Assembly (NCBI GenBank): GCA_026398575.1
Contig: JAPLSP010000497.1
Coordinates: 1-15,380 of the forward strand
Direction of reading: 5' to 3'
Length of the DNA: 15,380 bases
Source of the DNA: Candidatus Sumerlaeota bacterium
GTDB taxonomy: Bacteria > Sumerlaeota > Sumerlaeia > JADFCT01
Shown here: positions 7,159-14,318 of the stretch, one piece after another
Layout: the number at the start of each line of letters is the position of its first letter
How positions within the stretch are numbered: position 1 is the first letter of the stretch
Notes under the pieces: model-generated
Database searches by the model: none
What the model was told of the DNA's origin: nothing
What the model saw: only the letters and a program-made list of their open reading frames with translations
Program-made: the position numbers and the translations under genes

Positions 7159-8034
7159 TTATACTGACAGGAAGCGGCGCATCAAGGGAATTATCTCTTC
7201 ATGCGCGTCTTCAACGACGTAGTGTCCGGCGTCCTCGAAGCGCTCGATGCGCGCCTTCGGGAAACGCTCGCGCCAGGTCCGCAGGAACGAATCGTTGAAG
7301 CAGAAATCCTTGGCGCCCCAGCATATCAGCATGGGGTGATTCTGAAATCGCCCCAGCTGCTCGTCAATCGTTTTCATCAGCGCATAGCTTTGGTCGCGCG
7401 GACTCATCGGGATGTCCTGCACAAACCGCAGCGTCGCGATGCGGTTGGCCCAACTGTTGTAAGGCGCAAGGTATCCCGCGCGCACCGCCGGCGTCATCCG
7501 CTCCCGCTTTGCGCACGCCATAAATATCGCCGCGCGCGCAAACGCGTTGAATCCGCGGATCGCGAGATCGCCGAACCCCGGCGTGCGGCAGATCGCAATG
7601 CGCCACGGGATATTCGGCGACAAAAACGCCGCCGTGTTGAACACCACAAACCGCTTCACGATCTCGGGCCTGCGCAGCGCAAACCCAAACCCAATCGCCC
7701 CGCCCCAGTCATGTACCGCCAGATTCAGCCGCTCCAACTTGAGCGCCTCGACCAGCCGCCCGACGTTCGCGATATGCTGCTCCAACCGGTACTCATACTG
7801 CTGCGGCTTGTCCGACAGCCCGCACCCGACATGATCCGGCACAATCACCCGATAAGAATCCCGCATACCAAGCGCCAGCTTCCGATAATAAAACGACCAC
7901 GTCGGATTCCCATGCAACATCAAAATCGCTTCGCCCGCTCCCTCGTCCAAATAATGATACCTCACCCCGTCAATCTCCAGATAATGAGACTCGAACGGAT
8001 ACTCATCGCGAAACGCCGAAAGATCAATTCCCAT
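7159..8034 (-). CDS. oleB: OleB-like beta-lactone decarboxylase (alpha/beta hydrolase)
   Basis: A 291-residue alpha/beta hydrolase of the haloalkane-dehalogenase-like group. The overall pattern matches OleB, which removes CO2 from the beta-lactone made by OleC to give a cis-olefin: YPFESHYLEIDG (12-23), HGNPTWSFYYR (41-51, oxyanion region), VPDHVGCGLSDKP (65-77), nucleophile D109 in VHDWGG, acid D243 in CWGAKDF, base H271 in EDAGHYVVEDA, and SWANRIATLRFVQDIP (194-209), typical of OleB. The start at 8034 is chosen because the family begins here and GGGGGGCT precedes it; a TTG at 8103 would add 23 residues unlike the family. It is the first gene of the five-gene run ending with oleC. In many bacteria oleB and oleC are adjacent or fused; here three genes separate them. 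Confidence 0.88.
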   Translation of the reverse strand: MGIDLSAFRDEYPFESHYLEIDGVRYHYLDEGAGEAILMLHGNPTWSFYYRKLALGMRDSYRVIVPDHVGCGLSDKPQQYEYRLEQHIANVGRLVEALKLERLNLAVHDWGGAIGFGFALRRPEIVKRFVVFNTAAFLSPNIPWRIAICRTPGFGDLAIRGFNAFARAAIFMACAKRERMTPAVRAGYLAPYNSWANRIATLRFVQDIPMSPRDQSYALMKTIDEQLGRFQNHPMLICWGAKDFCFNDSFLRTWRERFPKARIERFEDAGHYVVEDAHEEIIPLMRRFLSV

Positions 8035-8151
8035 AGCCCCCCCAGCCTGCCCCGCCCGCCAATCCCAAGGCAACGAGAAAACACGCCAACTCCTCGCCGC
8101 CAAGCCCCCAAAATGCCCACTTCATTGGTTTAATTTCCATAATCATAACAA

Positions 8152-8218
8152 CAGAAAGATGAAAGGCAGATTAATGTGGGGCAAAATACTTTTTATTATT
8201 CTGTCCTTCATCATTCTG
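8152..8218. repeat. Imperfect inverted repeat upstream of oleB
   Basis: Arms 8152-8175 and 8195-8218 are complementary at 20 of 24 positions and enclose a 19-base loop containing GGGGCAAAATAC. Seven Ts lie just to the right (8219-8225). The hairpin is in the 315-bp spacer between the RsbW-like stop (8350) and the oleB start (8034). It could end the upstream transcript or form part of the oleB leader. A possible -10 hexamer for oleB, TATGAT (minus strand, 8142-8147), lies just beyond the left arm but has no convincing -35. The GC-poor composition contrasts with the flanking genes. Confidence 0.75.
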
Positions 8219-8225
8219 TTTTTTT

Positions 8226-8255
8226 ATTAGCGCCAATTAGCGTTCATTAGCGGTT
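8226..8255. repeat. 10-bp ATTAGCG tandem repeat
   Basis: Three 10-bp units each start ATTAGCG (8226, 8236, 8246) and differ in the last three bases; on the other strand the shared core reads CGCTAAT. I recall similar phased short repeats in spacers of several uncultured-phylum genomes. The rest of the spacer (8256-8349) is purine/pyrimidine-biased and contains no gene I can support. Confidence 0.8.
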
Positions 8256-8349
8256 ACCTCCCGGATAATTTCCCCATTTCATTATTCTTTTCTCACCCAA
8301 TAAAATATTTCTTGCCTCCCGCATTCCCTCCTCCCCAAACTTGCGCCGT

Positions 8350-9312
8350 TCAGGCATAGTAGATTTTGTGTTCCGGCGGTTGGCCTCGGAAGAAGGCGAC
8401 GACAACCTGCGAGAGGCGCTTGGGGATATGGTTGAGGAGGAAGACGTTGGAGAGGGCGTAGGTGAGGAAGACGCCGCGGCCGCGGTTTTCGTGGAGGGCT
8501 TCGCCGCTGAGTTGGCGGTGGATGCCGCGGCGCACTTCTTCGTCGTTGAGACGGCCGGCCTTGTCCGCCACGCTGAAGGCGAAGAGGTTGTCGTCCACGA
8601 CGTACTCGACTCGGATCTCATCGTCTTTGCTTAGGCGTTCGAAGGACGCGGCGTGGGATTTGGGCAAGGCTTCGGGCGCGAGGAAGCCGTGGAAGAAGGC
8701 GTTGCAGAGGGCTTCTTCGAGCGCGAGGCGATGCTGCGATGGATCGTAATCGTCGCCAAAACGGCTTCGGACAATGTCGGCGATGCGGTCAATCAGATCG
8801 TGCATGTCCTGCGGCGTGCGGACCCTCCGCGTGCGGACAGGTTCGGCGGAGCGGCAGTAGGCGGCCAGACTCTGATAGCCGGGCGCCTGGGCGGCGATAT
8901 CGAGGATCAGCGGTAGCGCCCATTCCTCCTCCAGATACGCGGGATGAAAGAAAAACCGAATCTGGCGGCGATGAACGATGGGAAAGAATTGAGCGGGCGG
9001 CTGGCTGTCGCGAAGCAGGCAGATCAACGGCATCATGCGGATCGAATCGTCATCGCCAATATACGCGGCGGCGGCGGGCCTTGATCTCTCGCAATCGGAA
9101 GAACCCAACAGCGCGTCGGCGTCATCCAGGAGAGCGAATATCGCGGTCCCCGATTCGCGCGAATCAAGCGCCGCGCGCACGCCATCCGGCGAGGCGCGAA
9201 CGGCTTCCACGCGCTGCGGCAACCGCGCGATCAGCCGCTCGCAAAGGTTCGCATCGCTGACGGCCACCAGCGCGCGTTGAATGGACGTATATGCAGGCGC
9301 GGGTAAGGGCAT
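8350..9312 (-). CDS. RsbW-like ATP-binding regulator with receiver-like N-terminus
   Basis: A 320-residue protein. The C-terminal half (about 165-310) is a GHKL/HATPase domain of the anti-sigma-factor kinase type: N-box ALEEALCNAFFHG (197-209), a reduced G1 box VADKAGRLND (248-257) and G2 box NRGRGVFLTYAL (276-287). There is no DHp histidine, so it resembles RsbW/SpoIIAB switch kinases rather than a sensor kinase. The N-terminal 120 residues alternate hydrophobic strands and helices (ALVAVSD, AIFALLDD, MMPLICLLRD), like a receiver domain, but the acidic pocket is incomplete. A role in sigma-factor or stress signalling by partner switching is inferred; no sigma factor or anti-anti-sigma factor is encoded nearby. 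A promoter lies about 40 bases upstream. No clear Shine-Dalgarno precedes the ATG. Confidence 0.78.
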   Translation of the reverse strand: MPLPAPAYTSIQRALVAVSDANLCERLIARLPQRVEAVRASPDGVRAALDSRESGTAIFALLDDADALLGSSDCERSRPAAAAYIGDDDSIRMMPLICLLRDSQPPAQFFPIVHRRQIRFFFHPAYLEEEWALPLILDIAAQAPGYQSLAAYCRSAEPVRTRRVRTPQDMHDLIDRIADIVRSRFGDDYDPSQHRLALEEALCNAFFHGFLAPEALPKSHAASFERLSKDDEIRVEYVVDDNLFAFSVADKAGRLNDEEVRRGIHRQLSGEALHENRGRGVFLTYALSNVFLLNHIPKRLSQVVVAFFRGQPPEHKIYYA

Positions 9313-9340
9313 AAATTAGCGGCTTGTTTGATTCAACCTT

Positions 9341-9354
9341 ATCTTGGGCAAGAT
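9341..9354. promoter_or_regulatory. Perfect palindrome at the predicted transcription start (possible operator)
   Basis: ATCTTG-GG-CAAGAT is a perfect 6-bp inverted repeat with a 2-base centre. It abuts the predicted -10 element and covers the expected start point of the RsbW-like gene, where a bound repressor would block initiation. The binding protein is unknown. Confidence 0.4.
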
Positions 9355-9381
9355 CATACATAGGGATGAGACGCCTGTCAT
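9353..9381 (-). promoter_or_regulatory. Sigma-70-type promoter for the RsbW-like gene
   Basis: On the minus strand ATGACA (9376-9381) and TATGAT (9353-9358) are 17 bases apart, each one mismatch from consensus. It lies in the 238-bp divergent spacer and would give a 5' leader of roughly 35 bases before the ATG at 9312. No comparable promoter was seen for the divergent dprA gene. Confidence 0.55.
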
Positions 9382-9550
9382 TCCAAATCTGACCGGGCGC
9401 AGGGCGGAAGGCGTGTCCCAAGGCAGCGAATGAAAGGTGTTATTTATGCGCGCTTCCTCAACATTTGAAAACCACCCATCTTTTGAAATTTTTGCCTGAA
9501 TGGTTCCGGCTCTGCCGAGTTAAGACGCTCTCCAAGGCGGATTGTTGCAC

Positions 9551-10558
9551 ATGACGGAATACTATGACTCTGAAACCGTGGCCGCCTTCGCCGTCGCTTC
9601 GGCAGAGGGGCTGGGTCCTGCCGCTTTTTGCCGGATACAGGAAGTCAACGCCGCGTCCGGGCGCGGTTTTATTGAATTCCTCCGCTTGGACCGCCGCCGC
9701 ATGATGGGCGAATACCGCCTGACGCCGGCGCAGATAAAGGCGATCGCCGAATCCGCTCCTCCAGATGCTATCGCCAAGCTCCTGCATGAAGCGCGCCGCG
9801 CGGGAATGCGGCTGATCCTCAGAGGCGCGCCGGATTATCCCGCGCGCCTACTCGAAACGCTGGCCGCTAGCGCGCCTTCGTTTTTATTCATGCAGGGATC
9901 GGCGCAGCTATTTGCACGAGGATCGGCGGAGCGATTTGCACGAGGACCGGCGCCGCTATTGGCAGATCATTGCATCGCCGTAATCGGAACGCGCAATCCC
10001 ACGCGCTGGGGACTGGCCGGGGCGCGCGCCCTGGGCCAAGCCTGCGCGCGCGAAGGCTGGAGCGTCGTCAGCGGCTTTGCGCCGGGCGTGGACCAGGCCG
10101 CGCATTGCGCCGCTGTCGAAGCCGGAGGCCGGACAATCCTCGTCCTCTGCTATGGGATGCGCCGCTACCATCCGCTCAAAGCCATCGCCGACGCCGAGCA
10201 GGAAGGCCGCGCCGCCGTGATCTCGCAGTTTCCTCTGGAGCAGGAATTTTCAACCCGGACGGCAATGGCGCGCAACCGTGTCGTAGCGGCGTTGGCTGGG
10301 CGCGTGGTAGTCGTCGAATCGCAGCGGCGCGGCGGCGCCATGGAAACCGCCCGCATGGCGCGCGAACTGCGGCGTCCGTTATTTGCCCTCAGCGCCGACT
10401 CAAAGCGCCCAACACCCGAAGGAAATCAACTCCTCATCGAGCAAGGCGCCCTCCCGCTGATCGCCGGGATGAAAAACAACCGCGTCTTCATTGAATGCGA
10501 TACATTGTTCTCCCACGAAACGCCGCCCCCTGTCGCCGGGCAGTTGGAATTGATTTGA
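9551..10558 (+). CDS. dprA: DNA-processing protein DprA/Smf, lacking the C-terminal winged helix
   Basis: A 335-residue DprA family protein, which loads RecA on incoming single-stranded DNA during natural transformation. A short helical N-terminal domain (about 1-60) precedes the Rossmann-like core: AVIGTRNPTRWG (143-154), VVSGFAPGVDQAAH (172-185), ARNRVVAALAGRVVVVE (240-256) and EGNQLLIEQGA (290-300), all aligned with family motifs. The protein ends about 35 residues after the core, so the usual winged-helix domain is missing. Residues 116-139 come from a 24-bp tandem repeat inserted between the N-terminal part and the core. The start is uncertain: AAGGCGG at 9534-9540 is 10-13 bases from this ATG but well placed for TTG at 9542 or 9545. 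The gene stands alone, diverging from the RsbW-like gene. Confidence 0.88.
   Translation: MTEYYDSETVAAFAVASAEGLGPAAFCRIQEVNAASGRGFIEFLRLDRRRMMGEYRLTPAQIKAIAESAPPDAIAKLLHEARRAGMRLILRGAPDYPARLLETLAASAPSFLFMQGSAQLFARGSAERFARGPAPLLADHCIAVIGTRNPTRWGLAGARALGQACAREGWSVVSGFAPGVDQAAHCAAVEAGGRTILVLCYGMRRYHPLKAIADAEQEGRAAVISQFPLEQEFSTRTAMARNRVVAALAGRVVVVESQRRGGAMETARMARELRRPLFALSADSKRPTPEGNQLLIEQGALPLIAGMKNNRVFIECDTLFSHETPPPVAGQLELI
9896..9967. repeat. 24-bp in-frame tandem repeat inside dprA
   Basis: Three imperfect 24-bp units (9896-9919, 9920-9943, 9944-9967), each beginning GGATCGGCG or GGACCGGCG. They encode GSAQLFAR, GSAERFAR and GPAPLLAD. Units one and two are nearly identical, the third has diverged. 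Since 24 is a multiple of three, the frame is retained. Confidence 0.88.
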
Positions 10559-10595
10559 ACTGTCAGGCAGGCGCGGGGCGCCGGACCGAATTATT

Positions 10596-10778
10596 GCGCG
10601 GAGCTTAGCGCTCATATTAATAGATGCGATAACACAAAGTCATCGCGAATACATATGTCAGAGGAAAAGATTCATGCGGATAGGAGGGGCGCCAGCATTT
10701 GGAGTGCGGTTGCTTGCTGCCGCTTCAAATGCTGGCGCCGCTTCCGACTGCATTGTTTTCGCTCCTCTGCAAAAATAC
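10596..10778. repeat. Dispersed nested-palindrome element, short copy
   Basis: A relative of the element at 1753-2021. Its left part aligns without gaps for about 55 bases before the shared block GAGGAAAAGATTCATGCGG (10661-10679) and goes on into GGCGCCAGCATTTGGAGT; the right end again carries TGCAAAAATAC (10768-10778). The central hairpin pairs GGCGCCAGCATTTG with CAAATGCTGGCGCC (10727-10740). The arm sequence CAGCATTTG differs from CAGCTTTTG in the long copy, and both arms changed together, so the pairing is kept. The inner inverted repeat of the long copy is missing. It lies between the convergent dprA and ATP-grasp genes, fitting a bidirectional terminator. The remainder of the spacer (10779-10844) shows nothing further. 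Confidence 0.85.
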
Positions 10779-10844
10779 GTAATCGCAATTCTGAATCGGA
10801 GTACATGGTCGTGCGGTCCGGCGTCCTGCGCCTGCCATCGGCCA

Positions 10845-11921
10845 TTATTTTGCTTTTGAAGAACCACTGGCGATTGCCTGTAGAAAATCCTCCACCTGCG
10901 CCTCCTCGGGCCATATCGCGCCATCTTTCCAGACAATCTCTCCATTGTCGGCGGCGCCTTGAAGTTCCCAATGTCCCTGACAGCTTTGCACGGCGGAATC
11001 CACAAAGCCGTAACTGATCTCGACGATCACGGGAACTCCATCCTTCAAGAGGAAATCGTACGCCATGGACTGGAACTCGCCGCGCTGTGAAATTTGGAAG
11101 GCGGTCCGGATGCAGCGCTGGTCAACCGCCGCCGGATCGGTGGATAGATCGCCGCTGCCCGAAGCGCGGAAATCGCTGCCGCGGTTGAAGCGCCGGAAAC
11201 CAAACGCGCGGTTCCCGATGACGGAAATGCGCGTGTCGAATGTATTGCCGGGCAAAAATTCCTGGAAATAGGCGTAGCCGCGTTCGGGCTTCCACCATGC
11301 CGTATTGGGCAGCGGATATTCTGCGCTCCAGATATATCGCATCGAATCCCGCGCCCGCATCGCCGCCTCCAGCGGATGCGCGAACAGCTCAAGCCCGCGC
11401 GGTCTGCGATACTCATTCATCAGGTAAGGATAGCAGCCCGTCGTGAAGGCGCGCTGGATAAGCTCCATTGCCTGCGCCGCGCTGTTTACCAAGATCACGT
11501 TCGCCGATCCCGCGCCGCTCGAAAACTTGAAGACGACGGGATACGCGGCCTTGCGCGCCCACGACTCCGCCCGCTCCCGATCCCAAAACAGCCACGTCTT
11601 CGGCATCGGCGCGCCCAGGGCTTCGAGCAGATAAAACTGCGCAATCTTCTCATCGAAATGCCAGGAAGTGTTCACATTCGGAAAAACCGGAATCTTCAGG
11701 CAGCGCTCGATGACGAACAAAATCCGTTGCGCCGACTGCTTGTCTTGGGGAGTGTGAAGCCAGCGCCACATCACGCCGTCGCATCCGCGCGCCTGATCCA
11801 GCGCGTCGGGCGCCAGCAGGTCGAGCGCCCGCGTTTCAACTCCCCGCGCGCGCAAAAACCGCTCCCACTTTTCCGAGTAGTTGTCTTTGGCCTGTTCATC
11901 GGGGTGAATGCCGATAATCAT
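10845..11921 (-). CDS. ATP-grasp family ligase (RimK-like)
   Basis: A 358-residue ATP-grasp protein; the family joins a carboxylate to an amine or similar nucleophile through an acyl-phosphate. Visible parts: N-terminal pre-grasp domain (1-95), nucleotide-binding lysine and glycine-rich loop YPVVFKFSSGAGSANV (127-142, K132), FQEFLPGNTFDTRISVIG (219-236) with the usual Arg after Asp, and the metal-binding end MAYDFLLKDG...VIVEISYG (D289, E301). The last metal ligand, normally Asn in E-x-N, is Ser here (E-I-S). The start at 11921 has GGGAGGA 6 bases upstream and overlaps the DUF362 stop (ATGA, 11918-11921); an ORF start at 11975 would add 18 residues lying within the DUF362 gene. Last gene of the methyltransferase-DUF362-ATP-grasp operon. 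The substrate is unknown; a glycan- or peptide-modifying role is inferred from the neighbours. Confidence 0.83.
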   Translation of the reverse strand: MIIGIHPDEQAKDNYSEKWERFLRARGVETRALDLLAPDALDQARGCDGVMWRWLHTPQDKQSAQRILFVIERCLKIPVFPNVNTSWHFDEKIAQFYLLEALGAPMPKTWLFWDRERAESWARKAAYPVVFKFSSGAGSANVILVNSAAQAMELIQRAFTTGCYPYLMNEYRRPRGLELFAHPLEAAMRARDSMRYIWSAEYPLPNTAWWKPERGYAYFQEFLPGNTFDTRISVIGNRAFGFRRFNRGSDFRASGSGDLSTDPAAVDQRCIRTAFQISQRGEFQSMAYDFLLKDGVPVIVEISYGFVDSAVQSCQGHWELQGAADNGEIVWKDGAIWPEEAQVEDFLQAIASGSSKAK

Positions 11922-13333
11922 GGCTTCCTCCCTGCTTTCGTGTGGCGTATCGAGGCTTCGATATGGCGCTTCCATCCATGCGGCGGAATCGCCTGCCGCC
12001 CATAGCGCCTGGCCGCCTCATCGAGAGTCAGTGTCCGCCCGTCTGCATGTACCTTGATCGCTTCCGGTTCCTGTTGCGTCAATGGGAATCGGAATTTTCC
12101 AAACGCTTCCCTCACCAACGATATCTTCTCGGGATTGAAGCCCATCAGCGCCGCATGAAGCAAATCCGCAAACGGCGATGACGCGGCAAAGGTGACGGCG
12201 CCGAGATCGAACGGCTGCGGCGCCAGAGGGCCTTCGCGCTGCCCGGCGACGATCGCGTCCGTCAGCGAATAGATCCTCCTCAGCGGGGCGTCGCTCATGG
12301 AACCGTCCGCACGCCCATAAAGCAGGATGCGGTTCAAATCGGCCGTCATGCGCCACACCGTGTCATTGCCGTACCATCCTCCCTCGATCTCCGGATTGCC
12401 GATCCAGCGATACCAGCGAAGGAGCGCATAAGCGCGATTGGCCCACTTATGATAAAGAGGAAGGTTGATGTTACGGTTGGCCTGGTCGAGGCAATACTCC
12501 GCGAATTCCTTCAACGTGGATGACCCTGGGTAGCAGTCGCCGCCGCGCCGCGCGCCGCCTGTGCGATGATGCGGCAGATAGTCCTTGTTCCCGTTCAGCC
12601 CGACCAGATTTTTCAGCGCGCCGGTCAGTCCTGCCTTTCGATGCGTCTTGAGTTTGGGCAGATTCAGAATCACATCAGCCTCGAAGGCCTCGCGACACAA
12701 CAAATACTGATGGCGCCCCGGGCGGTGCGTTTGCGCGAGCGCGTCCGGATCGTATTGCGTGACGCGGAAGCGGCCCGGCGGATTGGAGACCGGTTCCAAA
12801 AGGCTGTCGGCGCCCAAATCAAAAAGCGTATAACGATCCATCGGGCGAAGATCGCTGAAGACGCGCCCGGTTATCGGCGACCCTTCGGCCACCGTCCGGC
12901 GGAAATCCAGAACCTCCAGAGGCGCTTCAAGGCGGCGTCCCAACTGCTGCCGCCATGCCGCCGGCGCCACTTGCTCGAACTGGCAGCCCTGCACCGGCGC
13001 GTCGCCGAGGATGACGCGCCCGGGCCGCGCCAGCGCCACTTCGTCCAAGACCACTTCAATGAAGGCCGGATGCGTCACCATGCAGTCCATGGTCTGTCCG
13101 CTCAAGTTGCGGTCCAGCACCCAATTGGGCTTGAGCAAAACCGTCATGCCCGGTTCGATCAGGTCGGCCAGCGGCGCATGAGGATGCTTCTTCCCCAATC
13201 CCGCGGCCAGCAGCGCCGAGCGTATCAGTGACGCGAGCAATTTAGGGTTGCGATAGACGGCGCCCAAAGAATTTTCTTCCGCCGGAGCGACGGCCAAGCC
13301 AACTTGAGATTCGATCGCATGCCACGCCATCAT
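11918..13333 (-). CDS. DUF362 domain-containing protein
   Basis: A 471-residue protein with DUF362 signatures: VLLKPNWV (65-72), GDAPVQGC (110-117), the core LNLPKLKTHRKAGLTGALKN (223-242) continuing into NLVGLNGNKDYLPHH, and DAIVAGQREGPL (369-380). The family's biochemistry is poorly defined; some members carry iron-sulfur ferredoxin modules, but none is visible here. At 471 residues it has a larger middle region than compact members. Two adjacent ATGs (13333 and 13330) follow GCGGAG; the first overlaps the methyltransferase TAA by one base (TAATG) and the second has better Shine-Dalgarno spacing. Coupled at both ends, so it very likely works with the methyltransferase and the ATP-grasp protein. 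Confidence 0.85.
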   Translation of the reverse strand: MMAWHAIESQVGLAVAPAEENSLGAVYRNPKLLASLIRSALLAAGLGKKHPHAPLADLIEPGMTVLLKPNWVLDRNLSGQTMDCMVTHPAFIEVVLDEVALARPGRVILGDAPVQGCQFEQVAPAAWRQQLGRRLEAPLEVLDFRRTVAEGSPITGRVFSDLRPMDRYTLFDLGADSLLEPVSNPPGRFRVTQYDPDALAQTHRPGRHQYLLCREAFEADVILNLPKLKTHRKAGLTGALKNLVGLNGNKDYLPHHRTGGARRGGDCYPGSSTLKEFAEYCLDQANRNINLPLYHKWANRAYALLRWYRWIGNPEIEGGWYGNDTVWRMTADLNRILLYGRADGSMSDAPLRRIYSLTDAIVAGQREGPLAPQPFDLGAVTFAASSPFADLLHAALMGFNPEKISLVREAFGKFRFPLTQQEPEAIKVHADGRTLTLDEAARRYGRQAIPPHGWKRHIEASIRHTKAGRKP

Positions 13334-14199
13334 TAACTCCGCTTTTCATGCCGCATAGAACCAGGATTCACGATTTTCCCGTCGGCGGCTTTGCTCCCAA
13401 CCGCATAAATAAACGGCGCAAAGAGCGGCGCGCCCCAATAAATATTTGTCTTCGCCATGCACATCGTCAAAATCTGATGAACTCTTTGCATCGCCGGATC
13501 AACCCGCGTCGCCAGCCGCGGCCAGCGAGGATACAATCCCCACGCCACAATCCCCCATGAGAATAATCCCAGAAGCCGGACGCGCGGAAGCTCAAGATGG
13601 GCTTGCTCGTAAGCGCGCAGCAGGTCCTTCTTCCCGACGATCTTATGTTTCGCCAAAAGCGCCGGCTGCCATATCCACGCAAGCAGGCCGTGCATGGAGC
13701 GAAGATTCGGAACCTCGGTGAAAAGAATTCCGCCCGGCGCCACGAACTTTAGCAATTGTGAAATGACGCCCTGCAAATCCGAGAAGTGTTCGACAAGGCC
13801 GAGCGAAAAAACAAGATCGTGCCGGCCGATCTGTGCGGCATCCGCCGCAAAAATATCAACGCAATGGATCTCTCCTTTGACGCCTTCGATCTCCATCCGC
13901 CGCCGCGCCAGCGCGCATCCTTCCTCCGAATAATCAATGCCCGCCACTCTTGCGCCGGTGACGGACGCCAGATACGGCAGCCAGCATGAATTGCCGCAGC
14001 CAACCTCGAGGATGCTTTTGCATGCGCCGGCGCGCGCCGTTTGCTCCAAGGCATGAGCCAGCGCTTTCTGCTCATAATTGAGCGGCCGCCAGCCGGCGCT
14101 ATCCACGGCGCTTTGGCGATAGACATCATCCCAATGCCCGCGTCCGGCGATATCATCCGGCGGCGCGGCGAGTTCTTGAGATGGAGGAGAATTTTTCAT
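13333..14199 (-). CDS. Class I SAM-dependent methyltransferase
   Basis: A 288-residue protein with a Rossmann-type methyltransferase core: SAM-binding motif I ILEVGCGNS (63-71), acidic end of strand 2 in AGIDYS (86-91), DIFAAD (115-120), LVFSLGLVEHFSD (129-141) and LKFVAPGGILFTEVPNL (150-166). The C-terminal 100 residues are rich in Trp and Leu (LLGLFSWGIVAWGLYPRW, 209-226), suggesting a membrane-facing or lipid-substrate surface. First gene of a three-gene operon. It diverges from the glycosyltransferase across a 119-bp spacer that should hold both promoters, though I see no strong hexamer pair there. The Shine-Dalgarno is weak (GCAAAGCC), but no other good start exists before motif I. A lipid, glycan or small-molecule acceptor is possible. 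Confidence 0.87.
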   Translation of the reverse strand: MKNSPPSQELAAPPDDIAGRGHWDDVYRQSAVDSAGWRPLNYEQKALAHALEQTARAGACKSILEVGCGNSCWLPYLASVTGARVAGIDYSEEGCALARRRMEIEGVKGEIHCVDIFAADAAQIGRHDLVFSLGLVEHFSDLQGVISQLLKFVAPGGILFTEVPNLRSMHGLLAWIWQPALLAKHKIVGKKDLLRAYEQAHLELPRVRLLGLFSWGIVAWGLYPRWPRLATRVDPAMQRVHQILTMCMAKTNIYWGAPLFAPFIYAVGSKAADGKIVNPGSMRHEKRS

Positions 14200-14318
14200 G
14201 GCTTTGCGCGCCCGGCCAAATTATCCTGCGCGCGGTTGAAGATTGATTTCGCCGCCCGATCATACGGCTTGGCATTCTGGCTTTATCCAGCCGTTTTTCA
14301 AGAGGTATTTGCTGCCCC

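Noticed and set aside
7201..8133. 310-codon plus-strand open frame
   Set aside because: Antisense to oleB, which has a full catalytic triad; the peptide is Arg/Pro/His-rich, typical of a GC-rich shadow frame.
10569..10582. GC-rich hairpin after dprA as a Rho-independent terminator
   Set aside because: The stem is only 4 bp (GGCG/CGCC) and no T run follows.
12566..13231. 221-codon plus-strand open frame
   Set aside because: Antisense to the DUF362 gene, with no recognisable motif and a skewed composition.
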